Assembly (NCBI RefSeq): GCF_001945365.1
Contig: NZ_MSTQ01000007.1
Coordinates: 248,001 to 312,000, forward strand
Reading direction: 5' to 3'
From: Pseudomonas reinekei
GTDB lineage: Bacteria > Pseudomonadota > Gammaproteobacteria > Pseudomonadales > Pseudomonadaceae
DNA: 64,000 nucleotides
The position numbers and the translations under genes were made by a program. Below the pieces are notes generated by a model. It searched no databases. It saw only the letters and a program-made list of their open reading frames with translations, and was not told the DNA's origin. This document shows, in pieces, positions 61,982 through 64,000 of this stretch (position 1 is its first letter; each line of letters starts with the position of its first letter).

Positions 61982-64000
<2,019 letters not shown>

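Overview
The window reads as a chromosomal segment of a fluorescent-group Pseudomonas. It is G+C-rich and densely coded. It carries Pseudomonas-style REP palindromes (GGGAGCGAGC..GCTCGC and variants) and gene blocks whose content and order match P. aeruginosa blocks as I remember them: aspA-LysR-purEK, MFS-pstSCAB-phoU-response regulator, phoR-phoB-ubiA-ubiC-rubredoxin-rubredoxin reductase-HU, the aa3 oxidase cluster, SulP-carbonic anhydrase, radical SAM, prlC, and trpI-trpB. There are no rRNA or tRNA genes, no CRISPR, no transposase and no phage genes.

Layout. 1-1567 holds the 5' two thirds of an autotransporter gene running off the left edge. 1733-11666 is an amine, amino-acid and regulator region: two GNAT acetyltransferases and a PaiB-like FMN protein opposite a MocR regulator, then a polyamine-binding protein with an acetylpolyamine amidohydrolase, an AraC regulator, L-asparaginase and an AgcS Na+/amino-acid symporter. 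12073-20510 holds aspA with a divergent LysR regulator, purEK, small envelope proteins, a hexose-phosphate mutarotase-like protein, an acyl-CoA thioesterase and an MHS-type MFS transporter. 20615-27643 is the phosphate-specific transport cluster pstS, pstC, pstA, pstB, phoU with two separate Pho boxes. 27812-38318 holds a response regulator, a HigBA-like toxin-antitoxin pair, an M23 peptidase, a CorC/CNNM-type protein, phoR-phoB, ubiCA, rubredoxin with its reductase, and HU.

38438-47008 encodes an aa3-type cytochrome c oxidase (coxB, coxA, ctaG, subunit III) and its assembly factors (SURF1, heme A synthase, heme O synthase, SCO). 47390-50445 holds a conserved unknown protein, a SulP transporter and a beta-carbonic anhydrase, probably a bicarbonate module. 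50688-56711 holds a radical SAM protein, a small A+T-rich island with a dockerin-like mini-protein, a TpbA-like periplasmic phosphatase, yheV, prlC, a gamma-carbonic-anhydrase-like protein and a HAD phosphatase. 56751-61981 is a cluster of small envelope and stress proteins: a lipoprotein peptidase, two paralogous lipoproteins, two paralogous DUF1161 proteins, OsmC, a luciferase-like monooxygenase, dodecin and a DUF883 protein. The window ends with trpI divergent from trpB, which is cut by the right edge.

Most of the window is conserved core genome. The parts that look less ordinary are a 12-bp DnaA-box-like tandem repeat inside the MocR linker, a short promoter-plus-terminator leader before purE, a possible Pho box upstream of the cytochrome oxidase operon, the dockerin-like mini-protein beside a TpbA homologue, and a pair of nearly identical REP doublets flanking the AraC gene.
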